Shown here: positions 1-6,601 of the stretch, in pieces | Layout: each line of letters starts with the position of its first letter | Position numbering within the stretch: the first letter of the stretch is position 1 | Assembly: GCA_002329645.1 (NCBI GenBank) | Contig: DCTS01000063.1 | Location: forward strand, 10,384-18,534 | DNA from: Lachnoclostridium sp. UBA1434 | GTDB lineage: Bacteria; Bacillota; Clostridia; Lachnospirales; Lachnospiraceae | DNA length: 8,151 bases | Direction of reading: 5' to 3' | The notes under the pieces: generated by a model | Told to the model about the DNA's origin: nothing | What the model saw: only the letters and a program-made list of their open reading frames with translations | The model's database searches: none | Made by a program: the position numbers and the translations under genes

Positions 1-50
1 CATTTATAGAGGAAGCAGATAACAGGATGAAGATATACCTTAATGAGTAA
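1..50 (+). CDS. Extracellular sugar-binding protein of an ABC transporter, C-terminal end only (partial)
   Basis: An open frame enters from the left edge (codons from position 3) and stops at the TAA at 48-50, giving the tail FIEEADNRMKIYLNE. Family 1 extracellular solute-binding proteins commonly end in a helix of this kind (..QNRVxxYLNE). The stop lies 35 bases before the start of two sugar-type permease genes, which is the usual order in carbohydrate uptake operons. The protein would be a lipoprotein on the outer face of the membrane that delivers a sugar or oligosaccharide to the permeases. Only 15 residues are visible, so the call rests on tail similarity plus context, and the substrate cannot be judged. 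Confidence 0.55.
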   Translation, partial: FIEEADNRMKIYLNE

Positions 51-85
51 ATGATATATTGAAGCAATATAAATAAAGGTAAAGG

Positions 86-961
86 ATGATATTGCACATG
101 AAAGAATCTGCCGACAAGAGTACTCCTGATAAAGCTACAGGAATACTTAAATCCAAGCTCAAGCACAAACCTCGCAGGCTGAAATGGAACACCAAATGCA
201 TGCTGTGCATAGGCTTAAGCCTGGCCGGGACCATGTTATTCTTTATAATTCCATATATCAGAGTGTTGTATTATGCCATGATTGACAACCAGTTTCGAAG
301 AAACTTTGTATGGCTGGATAATTATATAGAGACCCTGAAGAACGAATACTTTCTTCTTGCTCTGAAAAACAGCATGCTGTTAATGATTATCTGCGTACCG
401 GTCTTGATTGTGCTTGCAATCATGATATCACTTGCTTTATCCTTCGGACTTCGAAGGCTCAAGGCCGCAAGAACGGCCTTTATTCTCCCGATGCTCCTGC
501 CGACGGCAAGCATTGTGGTGGTTTGGCAGATGGTATTCAGTGAGGTGTCGAATGTTATCCCGATATACATACTGTTTATATGGAAGAACATCGGCATATG
601 CATAGTACTGATGACTGCGGCGTTCACATCCATAGACAGGGAGATATTTGAAGCTGCAAGTCTGGATGGTACCGGGGGGTTTAAAATTCACAGGTACATA
701 ACCGTGCCCCTGATTGCTCCGACTATACTGTTTACCGTATTGCTGTCGATTGTAAACAGCTTTAAGATCTTTAAGGAAAGCTATCTGTACTATGGTGAGA
801 ATTATCCGCCGGAACACAGCTATACCCTCCAATATTATATGAATAATAATTTCCTCAAGCTGGATTATCAGGCGCTTGCAACAAGCGCCGTACTGACATC
901 CTTACTTGTCCTGGTTATTGTATTGGCAGGAATTACGGTACAAAGGAGGTACTCCGGATGA
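86..961 (+). CDS. Sugar ABC transporter permease, MalF/UgpA type
   Basis: An inner-membrane channel subunit of a carbohydrate importer (CUT1-type family). The 291-residue protein has a basic cytoplasmic N-terminus (about residues 1-36) and about six hydrophobic segments near 38-58, 97-119, 130-150, 156-178, 207-226 and 265-284. The EAA loop that docks the ATPase is clear: EAASLDG at residues 189-195, followed by ITVP at 205-208. The loop after the third segment is much shorter than usual: only about 13 residues separate VFSE from IWKNIG, where relatives have roughly 30-40. Start choice is uncertain. AAAGG runs occur at 75-79 and 81-85, and either the ATG at 86 (used here) or the one at 98 could be read, changing only four residues. 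The gene overlaps the next by ATGA. It pairs with the second permease and the upstream binding protein; no ATPase gene is visible. Confidence 0.9.
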   Translation: MILHMKESADKSTPDKATGILKSKLKHKPRRLKWNTKCMLCIGLSLAGTMLFFIIPYIRVLYYAMIDNQFRRNFVWLDNYIETLKNEYFLLALKNSMLLMIICVPVLIVLAIMISLALSFGLRRLKAARTAFILPMLLPTASIVVVWQMVFSEVSNVIPIYILFIWKNIGICIVLMTAAFTSIDREIFEAASLDGTGGFKIHRYITVPLIAPTILFTVLLSIVNSFKIFKESYLYYGENYPPEHSYTLQYYMNNNFLKLDYQALATSAVLTSLLVLVIVLAGITVQRRYSG

Positions 962-1731
962 AAATACATATAAAGAGGATACTGCTTGCTTTTATTATTC
1001 TTTCTCTTGCCGCAATATTTTTCTTCCCTGTGGCAGCAACTCTTGCACGCTCCGTTTGGTTTGAAAAGAGCATAAGGCCTGCAGCCTATAAAGAGCTGTT
1101 CCTTAACTGCTTTATATTTTATCCGATGTTCTGGAATTCCGTTCTTTATTCAGGAAATATAACAATATGCCAATTGTTTGTAATAATACCTTGTGCATTT
1201 GGATTCCATTATGCAGCTTTTAAAGGAAAGGCAGCCCTATATACCTTTTATATTATGCTTATGATGATGCCGCTGCAGGTAACGGTGCTGCCCAACTATA
1301 TCGGACTTCGGGATCTGGATCTTATCAACACCCGGGCAGCCATAATCATACCCATGATCTTTTCACCCTTTGGGGTGGTGGTAATGCATCAGTATATGAA
1401 AAGCATAGATGATTCATTGGTGGAAGCCGCCCGGCTTGATACCGGCTCAGTAATAAGAATAATTATGACTGCGGTTGTTCCGCAGCTTAAGGTCTGTATA
1501 TTTGCCGTGGTGTTATTTGTATTTGCGGAGTGCTGGAATATGGTTGAGCAGCCATTGCTGTTCCTGAAGGACAACAGACTAAAAACTCTGACAATAATGA
1601 TATCCCAGGCGGATAAATTCAGTCCTGCCATAATAGCAGGCGCCAGCGTTGTCTTTATGATACCCATATTATTGCTGTATATGTTTTTTAACGAGAACCT
1701 GGAGGAAGGCCTTACACTGAAGGAGCTGTAA
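958..1731 (+). CDS. Sugar ABC transporter permease, MalG/UgpE type, with divergent EAA loop
   Basis: The second inner-membrane subunit of the carbohydrate importer, 257 residues, with about six membrane segments, the first being the N-terminal helix near residues 7-29. Family landmarks include MMMPLQVTVLPNY (102-114), SPFGVVVMHQYMKSI (136-150) and ECWNMVEQPL (191-200). The EAA loop begins normally with EAARLD at 156-161, but the near-invariant glycine that follows is Thr162, and the IxLP end is AVVP (172-175). Its ATG overlaps the TGA of the previous gene, and a near-perfect site AAAGGAGGT (942-950) sits 7 bases upstream, so the two permeases are translationally coupled. The protein is slightly shorter than the usual 270-300 residues. 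Assignment as a CUT1-type permease is firm; the substrate is unknown. Confidence 0.9.
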   Translation: MKIHIKRILLAFIILSLAAIFFFPVAATLARSVWFEKSIRPAAYKELFLNCFIFYPMFWNSVLYSGNITICQLFVIIPCAFGFHYAAFKGKAALYTFYIMLMMMPLQVTVLPNYIGLRDLDLINTRAAIIIPMIFSPFGVVVMHQYMKSIDDSLVEAARLDTGSVIRIIMTAVVPQLKVCIFAVVLFVFAECWNMVEQPLLFLKDNRLKTLTIMISQADKFSPAIIAGASVVFMIPILLLYMFFNENLEEGLTLKEL

Positions 1732-1735
1732 TGAT

Positions 1736-2170
1736 ATGAGAAAAAAGAAGCTGCCGATTATATTAACCATATTGTTCTTTAGCGCCATGATAACACTTAT
1801 CTTTTCAGCAAGGGCTGTTCATAACAGCATGATACCCAATGTAAAGGTAAGCAGGCTTACAAGGCAGGAATTTGAGTATGAAGTTGAGTTGAATAATGAA
1901 TTATTAGGGTTTACGAACAGGATTATCCAGACCAAGGTCAGTTATGCCATACCGAAGGAGCTGTACGACAGCGGGAAGGTGTTTATCATAGGCCATGATG
2001 AGATTAACGGCGACATAAGAACTGTTGCTATGAGCTATAACATTGAAATCAGACTTGAAAATGACGAATATTACGAGGTTGCCAACCGGTTTTTTGGCGG
2101 AACGCCGCTGTTTATAATGGAATCAAATAAAGAAATCGAGGAAGGAACCGAAGTATATGTTGTTGAGTAA
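1736..2170 (+). CDS. Membrane-anchored extracytoplasmic protein, probably a shortened HlyD-like adaptor
   Basis: A 144-residue protein with a lysine-rich start and one hydrophobic helix (about residues 6-25), then an extracytoplasmic part. No lipobox cysteine is seen, so the helix probably stays as an anchor. The segment after the helix (HNSMIPNVKVSRLTRQEFEYEV, read in two parts at 29-38 and 39-50) resembles the first strands of HlyD/membrane-fusion proteins. The last 75 residues (AIPKELY, GKVFIIG, YNIEIRLENDEYYEV, EIEEGTEVYVVE) resemble their C-terminal barrel. The lipoyl and coiled-coil domains expected between them are missing; a full-length adaptor is usually 350-500 residues. It lies 4 bases after the permease stop, with AAGGAG (1720-1725) 10 bases before its ATG, so it belongs to the same operon. 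My recollection that HlyD-like genes accompany some clostridial sugar permeases supports this, but the assignment is inference. Confidence 0.6.
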   Translation: MRKKKLPIILTILFFSAMITLIFSARAVHNSMIPNVKVSRLTRQEFEYEVELNNELLGFTNRIIQTKVSYAIPKELYDSGKVFIIGHDEINGDIRTVAMSYNIEIRLENDEYYEVANRFFGGTPLFIMESNKEIEEGTEVYVVE

Positions 2171-2362
2171 GAAATAAAGCTCGAGATATGGAGAATATAC
2201 TTTATGAGATAAAGATCTTTGAAGGAAGCTTACAACCAATAGCTTTTAATGATGAATAATAGGGGGGTTAATTTACAGTAAAACTGGCTAAGTTCGTTCC
2301 CATCATGTATAATAAATAATAATTAATAGATAGAATCCCTCCGGAATTCTAATCATTTAAAA
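2171..2362. other. Non-coding spacer between the ABC operon and the VIT1 gene
   Basis: No clear gene lies here. An ORF of 23 codons (2188-2259) has no ribosome binding site and is not called. A run of six Gs occurs at 2263-2268. An imperfect inverted repeat (AGAAT at 2332-2336 against ATTCT at 2346-2350, with two more pairs inside) lies just upstream of the likely VIT1 promoter and could be a regulatory site. It is not followed by a T-run, so it does not look like an intrinsic terminator. I recognise no riboswitch class. Confidence 0.4.
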
Positions 2363-2392
2363 TTGTTTCAATAATATGATCACATATATTAT
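2363..2392 (+). promoter_or_regulatory. Likely sigma-A promoter of the ferritin-like/VIT1 gene
   Basis: TTGTTT at 2363-2368 is a -35-like box. It is followed after 16 bases by TATATT (2385-2390), or after 18 bases by TATTAT (2387-2392). Transcription would start near 2397-2399, about 40 bases before the strong ribosome binding site. An upstream ATG at 2376 would fall inside this promoter and so would not be on the transcript. Confidence 0.4.
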
Positions 2393-2438
2393 CACAATAT
2401 ATTGCGACGAAATTAAATGTTGCATAGGAGGTATTATG

Positions 2439-3326
2439 ATGGGAAAAGAACAATTAAGCAGTGAATTAATGAACCAGGTCAGAAAAGCACAGAAGGATGA
2501 GGAATATGGAGCAAGGCTTTACTCATTCATGGCAAAGCGTGAGAAGAATCAAGTCAACAAGGAGCTTCTTATACAGATGTCGGAGGATGAAAGGAAGCAT
2601 GCTTATGTATGGCAGAGCTATACCAACGAGGCCCTGCATCCAAATAGATTCTTTCTTTTTTTAATGAAGCTGATGACAGTTATACTAGGCTTTACATTTG
2701 TCGTGAAAACCATGCAAAAGAAAGAGAAGTTATCCTCTTCGGTATATGATACGCTTATGCAGGAGCTGCCGGAAGCCGCCTCAATGCTGGAAGAGGAGCG
2801 CAGGCACGAGCAGGAGCTGTATGGAATGCTCGACGAAGAAAGGCTCCATTATGTCGGCGCAATGGTACTGGGACTAAACGATGCTCTTGTTGAGCTGACC
2901 GGTGCAATAGCAGGCGTTACCTTTGCATTGGCTAATACCAGACTGGTGGCTATGACAGGGATTATAACCGGAGTTTCTGCCACCCTTTCCATGGCAGCAT
3001 CTAACTTTCTTGCCGAACGTGCCCAGGGGAACAAGAATGCACTTAAGTCAAGCGCATATACAGGTGCTGCTTATCTTATAACTGTCGCCCTATTGGTTTT
3101 GCCGTATTTATTATTCCCTACGCATATGTATACTGCGGCATTTGCAGTGATGATTTCGGTAGTGATTATTATAATCCTGTTTTTCAACTATTACATATCT
3201 GTTGCAAAGGAAGAACCTTTTTTACGCCGCTTTGGCGAGATGGCTGTAATCTCATTATCCGTAGCCGTTATTTCCTTTGGTATAGGCGTACTGGCCAAGC
3301 GCCTGCTTGGGATAGATGCTTTATAA
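2439..3326 (+). CDS. Ferritin-like domain fused to VIT1/CCC1-type metal transporter
   Basis: A two-domain membrane protein of about 295 residues. The N-terminal half is a rubrerythrin/ferritin-like helical bundle with metal-ligand style motifs: DEEYGARLY (20-28), EDERKHAYVW (49-58) and EEERRHEQEL (118-127). A hydrophobic stretch at about 77-89 interrupts it. The C-terminal half is a VIT1/CCC1 domain starting with VGAMVLGLNDALVELTGA (139-156), followed by further membrane helices to the end. Relatives move Fe2+ or Mn2+ across the membrane, the ferritin-like part probably sensing or loading the metal. The start at 2439 is chosen because AGGAGGT (2426-2432) lies 6 bases upstream; the ATG at 2436 is nearly as good. 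An in-frame ATG at 2376 has no binding site and overlaps the likely promoter. The gene stands alone and converges on the next one. The exact metal and the direction of transport are not readable. Confidence 0.9.
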   Translation: MGKEQLSSELMNQVRKAQKDEEYGARLYSFMAKREKNQVNKELLIQMSEDERKHAYVWQSYTNEALHPNRFFLFLMKLMTVILGFTFVVKTMQKKEKLSSSVYDTLMQELPEAASMLEEERRHEQELYGMLDEERLHYVGAMVLGLNDALVELTGAIAGVTFALANTRLVAMTGIITGVSATLSMAASNFLAERAQGNKNALKSSAYTGAAYLITVALLVLPYLLFPTHMYTAAFAVMISVVIIIILFFNYYISVAKEEPFLRRFGEMAVISLSVAVISFGIGVLAKRLLGIDAL

Positions 3327-3339
3327 AAATGAGTGAGAG

Positions 3340-3376
3340 CCTGATTTATCCATCAGGAATTATTGCCTGCAATAAT
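3340..3376. terminator. Inverted repeats between convergent genes, possible weak terminator
   Basis: Two perfect dyads lie side by side: CCTGAT/ATCAGG (3340-3345 and 3352-3357, loop of 6) and ATTATTG/CAATAAT (3359-3365 and 3370-3376, loop of 4). They sit between the VIT1 stop and the end of the minus-strand propeller gene, and the second is inside that gene's last codons. Neither is GC-rich nor followed by a T-run on either strand, so termination is only a possibility. Confidence 0.25.
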
Positions 3377-4774
3377 CTCATATACTGTTCCCAGATTGCG
3401 CTCCGTCACATTATTTGAGCCGTAAACCCCAAGAAACAATCTCGTCCGGTCACTGCCTGTGCCGAGACAGGTATAATAAGCCGGACCGGCTCCAAAATCA
3501 TAGTCCACATCAATAATGCTGTATTCACTTTGCCTGCAGCCGGGCGTTTTTTTTGCAAATGCAAGTGCTCCGCGGACAGGAGTCCCGTCAGGGGTATCTC
3601 TCCGCTGAAAATCTGTAAATACCACACTCCCCGTAAGCTCGGGAATTTCCGAACCCATATACGCCTGAACGCCGGTAAGTGCGGTTCCGCTGAATTTACC
3701 GGGCCGGGGGTCTTCATGATAATAGCAGGTCAGAGGGCGAAGCCTCTTTGCTGAGATAAAAATGGTATCAATATAATAAGCCGTTATTTTCTCGTTGTAA
3801 CTTTTGTCTGCAGTGCATGCCCTGATTATCTGCGTCGGCAGATCACCCTCCCATCCGCGCCAGCCAAGATTAATAAAGCCCTCAGGAGTAATTTCGGCTA
3901 AGGCTATCTGAGCTGCCGGAACAGGCTTATACTCCGCAAACGAAAATACGGACTCTACCAGGTCCTGTCCTACATTCCCGACATACTTTACATAACCGCC
4001 ATTATATTTCTGGTAAGAGATACCGCTTATGTTGCGGACCCCCTTGGCGATTACGGTCATTGCTTCCAGGGCAGCGATTGGAAGCTCGTCAAAGCGTGTC
4101 ACAACAGGCATGTTTTCGATATATACATCTGCAGATACGTCAATTTCTATAATCTTACCCGCAATTTCCATATCATTCTGGCTTAAGTTGAAGGGATCAT
4201 ACCCCATACCCCCGTCACCGTTTGTGAATACGAGCCTTCCGGTTTCGGGAGAGAAGTTAAGGCTGTTTACGCCATTGTGGTTGAAAAACGGCCTCCTTAT
4301 ATTGAGCAGAGTCCTGCGCCTTTGAGCCTGGCCGTTTGAAAGCACAGCCCATTCCTCGACGGTATCTATATGGTCATAATTGGAATCCCTGTTGGTCCAT
4401 TGCATATTCAGAGAGGCAATATTGCAGGGATCAGGTATAAATCTTCCGGCCAGGGCACCAGGGCCCTGGGAGCCTGCCACTGAATAGTGAAGATAAAACA
4501 AGCCGTTGAAATAAAAATCCGGGTGGAAGGCCAGCCCCAGAAGGCCACGCTCGTCATACCCGCCTCCGAAGGCGCCCAGCCTGATAATCCTCCGGCTGAT
4601 ATCCAGAAAGGTTCCGATAATATTGTCTTCAAGGTAATAGATTTCGCCTGTCTGCGTTGCAATATACAGCCTTTCGGACAAGCCTCCCGGCGGTATAGCC
4701 GTTTTTATGACCGTTGGAAGGTTTAAACCCCTGACAAGGGGATAAAGGCCCACTCTTATATTCTCCGAAATCAT
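3353..4774 (-). CDS. Glucose/sorbosone dehydrogenase-type (PQQ-dependent sugar dehydrogenase family) beta-propeller protein
   Basis: A protein of about 473 residues matching the family of soluble PQQ glucose dehydrogenase and HHIP-like propellers. Counting from the upstream ATG at 4786, landmarks are DERGLLGLAFHPDF (78-91), NHNG (169-172), TNGDGGMGYDPFN (188-200), GVRNISGISY (249-258), VGQDLVES (272-279), NLGWRGWEG (306-314) and MGSEIPELTGSVVFTDF (377-393). His170 aligns with the catalytic histidine of soluble glucose dehydrogenase, and Arg251-Asn252 with PQQ-contacting residues. The start is placed at 4774 because GGAG (4784-4781 on the minus strand) lies 6 bases before that ATG, while the ATG at 4786 has none. 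No signal peptide or membrane helix is visible, which is odd for a family that is mostly exported. No PQQ synthesis gene is in the window, so a redox role is unproven; a sugar-binding or lactonase-like role is possible. It is divergent from the TetR gene. Confidence 0.85.
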   Translation of the reverse strand: MISENIRVGLYPLVRGLNLPTVIKTAIPPGGLSERLYIATQTGEIYYLEDNIIGTFLDISRRIIRLGAFGGGYDERGLLGLAFHPDFYFNGLFYLHYSVAGSQGPGALAGRFIPDPCNIASLNMQWTNRDSNYDHIDTVEEWAVLSNGQAQRRRTLLNIRRPFFNHNGVNSLNFSPETGRLVFTNGDGGMGYDPFNLSQNDMEIAGKIIEIDVSADVYIENMPVVTRFDELPIAALEAMTVIAKGVRNISGISYQKYNGGYVKYVGNVGQDLVESVFSFAEYKPVPAAQIALAEITPEGFINLGWRGWEGDLPTQIIRACTADKSYNEKITAYYIDTIFISAKRLRPLTCYYHEDPRPGKFSGTALTGVQAYMGSEIPELTGSVVFTDFQRRDTPDGTPVRGALAFAKKTPGCRQSEYSIIDVDYDFGAGPAYYTCLGTGSDRTRLFLGVYGSNNVTERNLGTVYEIIAGNNS

Positions 4775-4974
4775 ACTGTGCTCCATGCTGCTGTTTGTAT
4801 ATTAATATGACTTATGAAGCTGTATTATCACCAGGTAGTTATTTCTTGCTTAGACAATATCTCATGTACTTTTTACGGCTTTAGAATCATTTAAGACAAC
4901 GCATTGTTGATTTTTTATCATAAATATGAAATAATTATAATGTGTATTAAAAGCAACCGAATAAGTAATATATG

Positions 4975-5002
4975 TATAATAAAAGTATGAAACTAAGCAT
5001 AC
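4975..5002 (+). promoter_or_regulatory. Likely -10 box and operator-like dyad of the TetR gene
   Basis: A perfect TATAAT lies at 4975-4980, but no good -35 box is seen at the right distance. Directly downstream is a dyad, GTATG (4985-4989) N8 CATAC (4998-5002), which would overlap the transcription start. This is the usual position and shape of a TetR-family autoregulatory operator. A second AT-only palindrome, TATTTA-A-TAAATA, follows at 5011-5023. That this is the TetR protein's binding site is inference from position. Confidence 0.35.
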
Positions 5003-5045
5003 CATGGAATTATTTAATAAATACTGAGAAGCAGGAGGAAGGATG

Positions 5046-5618
5046 ATGGATAACAAAAAGATAAACAGGCGGGTCAAGTACACAAGGATGGGGCTAAAGG
5101 ACAGCTTTATAAAGCTTATGAAGGCCAAGCCCATCCGAAGGATAACAATTACGGAGATTTGTGAGGAAGCAGATATTAACAGAGCCACCTTTTATTCACA
5201 TTACACGGATCAATATGACCTGCTCAGGCAGATTGAACAGGAGCTGGTGGACGATATTAATGAATATCTGGAAAGCTACAGGTTCAATGAGGACGAATCC
5301 CAGTTCCTTCAGATGATGGAGAAAATATTTGAATATATCAAGGAGAATGCCGAGGTATTCACTGTCCTATTAAGCGAGAACGGGGACAGGAATTTCCAGA
5401 AGGATGTTATGATGATAGTCTGGAACAGATGCAAGGACGAGTGGGCTGCCAAAAAATCAGTCAGGGAGGAGATCGCCCAGTACATGTATACCTATGTGGC
5501 AAGCGGATGTATCGGTATAATACTGAAATGGCTGCAAAGCGGCATGGATAAATCCATTCACGACATGGCGGTTCTTGTAAGCAAGATGACCAACCAGGGA
5601 CTATCGGTACTGGTATAG
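5046..5618 (+). CDS. TetR/AcrR-family transcriptional regulator (DhaS-like)
   Basis: A one-component DNA-binding repressor or activator of 190 residues. The N-terminal helix-turn-helix is typical: an amphipathic first helix (MGLKDSFIKLMKAKP, about 15-29), then ITITEICEEADINRATFY (33-50) and SHYTDQYDLL (51-60). The rest is an all-helical ligand and dimer domain, resembling the C-terminal region of DhaS-like regulators. AGGAGG (5033-5038) lies 7 bases before the ATG at 5046 and only 4 before the ATG at 5043, so 5046 is preferred. It is transcribed away from the sugar-dehydrogenase-like gene, with about 270 bases between them, and is followed 72 bases later by a glycosyltransferase gene. A dyad at its own start site suggests autoregulation. 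The inducer cannot be read from the sequence, and control of the neighbours is inference. Confidence 0.88.
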   Translation: MDNKKINRRVKYTRMGLKDSFIKLMKAKPIRRITITEICEEADINRATFYSHYTDQYDLLRQIEQELVDDINEYLESYRFNEDESQFLQMMEKIFEYIKENAEVFTVLLSENGDRNFQKDVMMIVWNRCKDEWAAKKSVREEIAQYMYTYVASGCIGIILKWLQSGMDKSIHDMAVLVSKMTNQGLSVLV

Positions 5619-5690
5619 CAGCATCTCCCGGCTGAAAATTGTTTGAATATATATTTACGACTAATCATAATCATGGAAGGATGATTAATA

Positions 5691-6593
5691 TTGGAGAAGC
5701 CATTGGTCAGTATAATTGTTCCCGTCCATAATGCCCGGGAATACCTGGTAAGATGCCTCGAAAGCATCAGACACCAGACATATGATAATATTGAGGTAAT
5801 CCTTGTAAATGACGGGAGCGAGGATGACAGCCTTAAAATATGTATGTTTTATCAGGACATTGACTCTCGGTTCAAAGTTATCGACAAGCCCCAGTCGGGT
5901 GTATCCGATACGAGAAATAAGGGAATTGAGGCAGCAAGAGGAGAGTATCTTCAATTTGTGGACAGCGATGACTGGATTACGGAGGATGCCACATTCAAGA
6001 TGGTGGATGCTGCCAGGAAGGCAGACAGTGATATGGTGATAACCCATTTTTACAGGGTGGTTGGTAAACGGATAACCCACCAGGGTCATATAAGGAACGA
6101 GGAAATAATGAACAGGCAGCAGTTTGCCGGGTATATGATGCATGCCCCCGCAAATTTCTACTACGGGGTAATGTGGAATAAGCTGTTCCGTCGGGATATT
6201 GTAATGAATAATAACATCAGGTGCATGTCAGGACTTAACTGGTGTGAGGACTTCATTTTCAACCTGGAATACCTTCAATATGCCCAAAGGATATATGCTT
6301 TGCCTTATCCGACATATTATTATGTAAAGACAAAAAACAGCCTTATTGCTACCGAGGTTACCTTCAAGCAGACAATCAAGGTCAAGCTCCTGATCTTTGA
6401 TTATTATAAGGATCTTTATAAAAGTATTGAGATGTATGATGAAAATAAACGCAGAATACAGAAGTTTCTTATTTCGGCTGCAAAGGACGGGGGAATATTT
6501 CCGTATAAGCTTAAGTCAGCAGTCAGGATGAACGGCAGGGATAACGACATTGCCAAAGCAGACAGAAATGTCACATTAAAGGACAGAAAATAA
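5691..6593 (+). CDS. Family 2 glycosyltransferase (GT-A fold), TTG start
   Basis: A cytoplasmic or membrane-associated enzyme of 300 residues that transfers a sugar from a nucleotide-sugar donor. The catalytic half is textbook GT2: VSIIVPVHNAREYL (6-19), CLESIRHQTY (22-31), VILVNDGSEDDS (37-48), GVSDTRNKGIEAARGEYL (70-87), and the metal-binding DSDDW at 91-95 (DxD type). Downstream, WNKLFRRDI (162-170) and CEDFIFNLEYL (185-195) match the acceptor-side region of capsule and wall-polysaccharide transferases. No membrane helix is obvious. The start is TTG: GGAAGG (5675-5680) lies 10 bases upstream, an in-frame stop occurs at 5682-5684, and the ATG at 5681 is in another frame and stops soon. It may be co-transcribed with the TetR gene 72 bases upstream. 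It stands alone rather than in a polysaccharide cluster, so donor and acceptor are unknown. Confidence 0.88.
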   Translation: MEKPLVSIIVPVHNAREYLVRCLESIRHQTYDNIEVILVNDGSEDDSLKICMFYQDIDSRFKVIDKPQSGVSDTRNKGIEAARGEYLQFVDSDDWITEDATFKMVDAARKADSDMVITHFYRVVGKRITHQGHIRNEEIMNRQQFAGYMMHAPANFYYGVMWNKLFRRDIVMNNNIRCMSGLNWCEDFIFNLEYLQYAQRIYALPYPTYYYVKTKNSLIATEVTFKQTIKVKLLIFDYYKDLYKSIEMYDENKRRIQKFLISAAKDGGIFPYKLKSAVRMNGRDNDIAKADRNVTLKDRK

Positions 6594-6601
6594 AAGTGTG
6601 A

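Noticed and set aside
437..832. 131-codon minus-strand ORF opposite permease 1
   Set aside because: It is antisense to a clear permease, has no recognisable domain and reads as a complement shadow.
2171..2438. Riboswitch upstream of the metal transporter
   Set aside because: No conserved core of a manganese or nickel/cobalt riboswitch could be recognised, and the likely promoter leaves only a 40-base leader.
5619..5690. Terminator between the TetR and glycosyltransferase genes
   Set aside because: Only a 4-base stem (CAGC/GCTG) without a T-run is present.
5685..6143. 152-codon minus-strand ORF opposite the glycosyltransferase
   Set aside because: It is antisense to conserved GT2 motifs and its translation resembles no family.
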